Program-made: the position numbers and the translations under genes
Notes under the pieces: model-generated
Database searches by the model: none
What the model was told of the DNA's origin: nothing
The model's input: the letters and a program-made list of their open reading frames with translations, nothing else
Shown: positions 60,669 to 64,000 of the stretch, one piece after another
Numbering within the stretch: the first letter of the stretch is position 1
Layout: the number at the start of each line of letters is the position of its first letter
From: Salinisphaera shabanensis E1L3A
GTDB taxonomy: Bacteria; Pseudomonadota; Gammaproteobacteria; Nevskiales; Salinisphaeraceae
Assembly: GCF_000215955.2 (NCBI RefSeq)
Contig: NZ_AFNV02000014.1
Location: 1-64,000, forward strand
Length of the DNA stretch: 64,000 bases
Direction of reading: 5' to 3'

Positions 60669-62576
60669 CTAGACTTCGGCCTCGTGGCCCTTGGCTTCCA
60701 GCCAGCTGCGCCGATCCGAGGCACGCTTTTTGGCCAGCAGCATATCCATGAGCTCGTCGACTTCGGTATCCGGCAGGCCGTCTTTGTCGATCGATAGCTG
60801 TACGAGGCGACGCGTATCCGGCGCCATGGTGGTTTCACGCAGTTGCAGCGCACTCATCTCGCCCAGACCCTTGAAGCGCGTGACGCTGACCTTGCGCTTT
60901 TTCTTTTCGTTTTCGAGCCGGCGCAAGATCACATCGCGCTCATCGCGATCGAGCGCATAGAACACTTCCTTGCCGGCATCGATACGAAACAGCGGCGGCA
61001 TGGCCACGAACACATGCCCGTGCTCGACGAGCGGGCGAAAATGCTTGACGAACAGCGCGCATAAAAGCGTTGCAATATGCAGACCGTCTGAATCGGCGTC
61101 GGCCAGGATGCAGATCTTGTGGTAGCGCAGACGGTCGAAATTGTCGCTGGACGGATCGAGGCCCAAGGCGACCGAAATATCGTGGATTTCGTTCGAGGCC
61201 ATGATATCGGCCGGCTCGACCTCCCAGGAATTGAGTATCTTGCCGCGCAGCGGCATCACTGCCTGGAAATTACGATCACGTGCCTGTTTGGCACTGCCGC
61301 CGGCCGAATCGCCCTCGACCAGAAACAGCTCGGAACGCGACGGATCGTCGGTCACACAGTCGGTGAGCTTGCCCGGTAGTGCCGGCCCGGCCGTCACCCT
61401 CTTGCGCTTGACCTTCTTGGCGCTACGCGCCCGTGCCTGGGCATTGCCAATGATCTGGGCGGCCAGCAGTTCGCCGGTTTCCGCATGCCGGTTCAGCCAG
61501 AGCGAAAACGCGTCCTTGACCGCGTTGGACACGAAGCCACTGATATCGCGTGACGACAAGCGTTCCTTGGTCTGGCCAGAGAACTGCGGTTCGTTCATTT
61601 TGACCGACAGCACATAGGTACAGCCGGACCACACATCTTCCGGCGCGATCTTCACGCCGCGCGGCAGCAGATTACGAAACTCGCAGAACTCGCGCACGGC
61701 TTCGGTCAGACCGCTGCGCAGGCCGTTTACGTGGGTGCCGCCCGACGCCGTAGGAATCAGGTTCACATAGCTTTCAGCCACGCCGTCGACACCCGGCTGC
61801 TCGGGCGCGAGCCAGGTCAGTGCCCAGTCGACGGTCTGGCTGCCGCCGTCTTCTGCGCCGGTAAAAGCCGGCGTGATCACACATTCGATATCCTGCAGCG
61901 CGTCGGCCATGTAATCAGCCAGGCCGTCGGCGTACTGCCAGACGATATCCTCTTCAGCGGCTTCGTCGACGAAGTGCACCTTGAGGTTCGGGCACAGCAC
62001 CGCCTTGGCCCGCAGCAGGTGCTTCAAGCGCGCGGTCGCGAAGCGCGGGCTATCGAAATACTGCTGGTCGGGGTCGAAATGCAGCTTGGTGCCGGTCTTG
62101 TTTTGGGCACAGGTGCCGATTTCGGTGAGCGGGCTTTCCAGTTCGCCGCCGGTAAAACGCATCTCGTAATGCGTACCGCCGCGCCAGACCTGCGCTACCA
62201 GCGAAGTCGACAGCGCATTGACGACCGATACGCCTACGCCATGCAGCCCGCCGGAAAACTGGTACTGCTTGTTGGAGAATTTCCCGCCCGCGTGAAGACG
62301 CGTGAGAATCAGTTCGATGCCGGGCACGCCCTGCTCGGGGTGCACATCGACCGGCATGCCGCGACCATTGTCCGCGACCGACAAGGAGCCATCGGCGTGC
62401 AGGACCACATCGATTTCAGTGGCATGGCCCGCCAGCGCCTCATCGACACTGTTGTCGATGACTTCCTGGGCCAGATGGTTCGGCCGGGCCGTATCCGTGA
62501 ACATGCCCGGGCGTTTGCGTACCGGGTCCAGTCCGGACAGTACTTCGATATCGGCAGCGTCGTAGCGGCTGGCCAT
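60669..62576 (-). CDS. parE: DNA topoisomerase IV subunit B
   Basis: 635 residues from ATG 62576 (GAGGG ahead). GHKL ATPase motifs (NSVDEALAG, DNGRGMPVD, GGLHGVGVSVVNALS) and TOPRIM motifs (LVEGDSAGGSAKQARD, PLRGKILN, DADSDG). Size and sequence match ParE rather than GyrB. It precedes parC by about 104 bases; parE-parC adjacency is normal. Confidence 0.95.
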   Translation of the reverse strand: MASRYDAADIEVLSGLDPVRKRPGMFTDTARPNHLAQEVIDNSVDEALAGHATEIDVVLHADGSLSVADNGRGMPVDVHPEQGVPGIELILTRLHAGGKFSNKQYQFSGGLHGVGVSVVNALSTSLVAQVWRGGTHYEMRFTGGELESPLTEIGTCAQNKTGTKLHFDPDQQYFDSPRFATARLKHLLRAKAVLCPNLKVHFVDEAAEEDIVWQYADGLADYMADALQDIECVITPAFTGAEDGGSQTVDWALTWLAPEQPGVDGVAESYVNLIPTASGGTHVNGLRSGLTEAVREFCEFRNLLPRGVKIAPEDVWSGCTYVLSVKMNEPQFSGQTKERLSSRDISGFVSNAVKDAFSLWLNRHAETGELLAAQIIGNAQARARSAKKVKRKRVTAGPALPGKLTDCVTDDPSRSELFLVEGDSAGGSAKQARDRNFQAVMPLRGKILNSWEVEPADIMASNEIHDISVALGLDPSSDNFDRLRYHKICILADADSDGLHIATLLCALFVKHFRPLVEHGHVFVAMPPLFRIDAGKEVFYALDRDERDVILRRLENEKKKRKVSVTRFKGLGEMSALQLRETTMAPDTRRLVQLSIDKDGLPDTEVDELMDMLLAKKRASDRRSWLEAKGHEAEV

Positions 62577-62764
62577 GAGCCCTCGTCTTACTTGAAATAG
62601 CCACGGTTTGTATTGCCATGAATGGCACAAACCGCTTGTCGGCGAATGCGCGGCACGTTAAGCCAAGGCGCCTGGGCTGGCAATAGAGCCGTACCCAGCA
62701 CTGACGCCGCGCTCTTCTGTCGCTAGACTGTCCGGCCTATTGTTCACGCGACACAAACACAGTC

Positions 62765-63055
62765 ATGGCGAAAAAAAGCGCGCCCTCGGCCGAGACCGAT
62801 ACCCAGCCCCGTCTTGCCGCCTTCGAGGATTCGGTCACCGAACTCGAAGGGCTGGTCGAAGCACTCGAAAGCGGCGATGTATCGCTTGAACAGGCGCTCG
62901 CAAAATTCGAGCGGGGCGTGATCCTGGCGCGTGAATGTCAACAAACGCTCAAGCACGCCGAATTACGCGTCGACCAGCTACTTGCCGATGGCGACGGCGA
63001 GCATATAGCCACGTTCGATACGCCCTCGGACACCCAAGCAGACGACCAGCGCTAG
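62765..63055 (+). CDS. xseB: exodeoxyribonuclease VII small subunit
   Basis: 96 residues. Family pattern FEDSVTELEGLVEALESGDVSLEQALAKFERGVILARECQQTL. XseB joins XseA to degrade single-stranded DNA. It is usually upstream of ispA and dxs; here the next gene is a convergent GGDEF gene whose stop overlaps its stop, so it is detached from the isoprenoid genes. Confidence 0.92.
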   Translation: MAKKSAPSAETDTQPRLAAFEDSVTELEGLVEALESGDVSLEQALAKFERGVILARECQQTLKHAELRVDQLLADGDGEHIATFDTPSDTQADDQR

Positions 63056-64000
63056 CGCATCTTGGCATGCACCTGCGCGCCGTGCACATGCGCGCCGTCG
63101 TCGTCGGCCGCGTTGAACACATGGACCGCGCCCTTGCCCGAGTGCTTGACGCTATAGAGCGCACGATCGGCATTATGCATCAGCCGGTCGGCGTTTTCGC
63201 CGTTTGCCGGATAGAACGCCAGCCCAATACTCACCCCCACGGTGATGCCGTTGCTGCCGCCCGCACAGGGTAGTGAAATCGGGGCGCTCAGCCGGGCGCG
63301 CAGTTCTTCGCAAATACCGATACAGGTCTCTTCGCTGTCGACGCTTTCGAGGATCAGCGCGAATTCGTCACCCCCAAAGCGTGCAACCGTATCGGTTTTT
63401 CGCGTGTGCTCCCGCAACCGGTCCGCGATGGTCTGTAAGGTAATATCGCCAATGCCGTGGCCGAACTCGTCGTTAACCGGCTTGAAACCATCGAGATCCA
63501 TATAACCGAGCGCGAAGATCGTGCTGTTGCGTTTGGCCCGCTGCATGCTTGTCGCCAACCGATCAAGAAACAGCAGCCGATTGGGCAAACCCGTCAGCGC
63601 ATCGTGCGTTGCCAGTTGCTGGGCACGATCTTCGGCACGCCGACGTTCTTCTATTTCGCGTTCAAGCTGGGTATTGCGCTCATCCAGCTCCGCTAGCGCT
63701 TTCTTGAGCGCGCGGCGGCTTTCGTAGAGCTCAATGAAATTACGCACCTTGGCCGACAGCAGCGATGGATTGAGCGGCTTGGTGATGTAGTCGACCGCGC
63801 CGACGTCGTAACCCTTGAGCCGGTCCATATCGTCGGTCGCGCCGGCGGTTACGAAAATAACCGGCGTATGCTGCGTCGACTCTTCTCCATGCAGGAATTC
63901 CGCGACTTCCATGCCGTCCATACCAGGCATTTGAACGTCCAGCAGAATCAGCGCGAACTCGGCGTCGATACATGCAGCGAGTGCCTCGTTACCGCTTTCG
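63052..64000 (-). CDS. response regulator with GGDEF domain (diguanylate cyclase), 5' end missing
   Basis: Open to the right edge; 315 residues present. The receiver is nearly complete from ESGNEALAA, with the phosphoacceptor in LLDVQMPGMDG, Thr/Lys in YITKPL. A coiled-coil linker (ALAELDERNTQLEREIEERRRA) leads to a GGDEF domain with RFGGDEFALIL intact. The autoinhibitory RxxD site (RKTD) stands five residues ahead. It is therefore an active-looking, feedback-inhibited c-di-GMP synthase controlled by phosphorylation. A kinase may lie beyond the window. Confidence 0.92.
   Translation of the reverse strand, partial: ESGNEALAACIDAEFALILLDVQMPGMDGMEVAEFLHGEESTQHTPVIFVTAGATDDMDRLKGYDVGAVDYITKPLNPSLLSAKVRNFIELYESRRALKKALAELDERNTQLEREIEERRRAEDRAQQLATHDALTGLPNRLLFLDRLATSMQRAKRNSTIFALGYMDLDGFKPVNDEFGHGIGDITLQTIADRLREHTRKTDTVARFGGDEFALILESVDSEETCIGICEELRARLSAPISLPCAGGSNGITVGVSIGLAFYPANGENADRLMHNADRALYSVKHSGKGAVHVFNAADDDGAHVHGAQVHAKMR

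Overview
The window is a stretch of chromosome from a gammaproteobacterium with high GC content. The evidence is gene content and order: an EF-P lysylation set (epmA, efp, epmB), parC/parE, PBP1b, lpxH, dusA, a phosphate-selective porin, and the block leuC-leuD-leuB-asd-fimV-truA-trpF-trpB-trpA-accD-folC-dedD-cvpA-purF-metZ, which is the order known around metZ/purF/fimV in Pseudomonas and relatives. Unlike Pseudomonas, trpB and trpA still lie between trpF and accD. The phylum-level assignment is safe; a genus cannot be fixed from the sequence alone (a Salinisphaera-like or other deep-branching lineage is only a guess). Nearly all of the window is ordinary core genome. I see no insertion sequence, prophage, CRISPR array, tRNA or rRNA.

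Layout. 1-6.7 kb: end of rsmJ, then (minus strand) a TPR lipoprotein, yoaA, tsaB and a gamma-carbonic anhydrase, with PBP1b upstream. 6.8-16.2 kb: a contiguous phosphate-starvation island on the minus strand, phoB-phoR, an OprO/OprP-type porin, then pstS-pstC-pstA-pstB-phoU. Good Pho boxes precede phoB, pstS and the porin, and the porin has a four-half-site tandem box. 16.2-24 kb: pepN, a KAS III-like enzyme, a membrane-anchored alpha/beta hydrolase, a small hydrolase, pyrD, and a frameshifted small zinc-ribbon gene. 24-28 kb: dusA, a periplasmic cyclophilin, lpxH, an SDR and a DUF455 protein.

28-47 kb: the long minus-strand biosynthetic block (leucine, aspartate-family, tryptophan, fatty acid, folate, purine, methionine). 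Many genes overlap by ATGA/GTGA. metZ has a leader that looks like a SAM-II riboswitch followed by an intrinsic terminator. A NYN/OST-HTH nuclease-like gene of lower GC is inserted between purF and metZ. fimV is split by an apparent 1-nt deletion. leuC faces a divergent LysR regulator across a short region with spaced repeats.

47-64 kb: a TPR protein with two NTF2-like domains, aroC, prmB, psd, the EF-P cluster, a FimX-like degenerate GGDEF/EAL protein, htpX, parC, parE, xseB and an active-looking REC-GGDEF protein that runs off the end.

The most interesting points are the metZ riboswitch/attenuator, the inserted NYN gene beside it, the tandem Pho boxes, and two genes broken by single-base losses (fimV and the zinc ribbon). 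I found nothing I would call a wholly new system.
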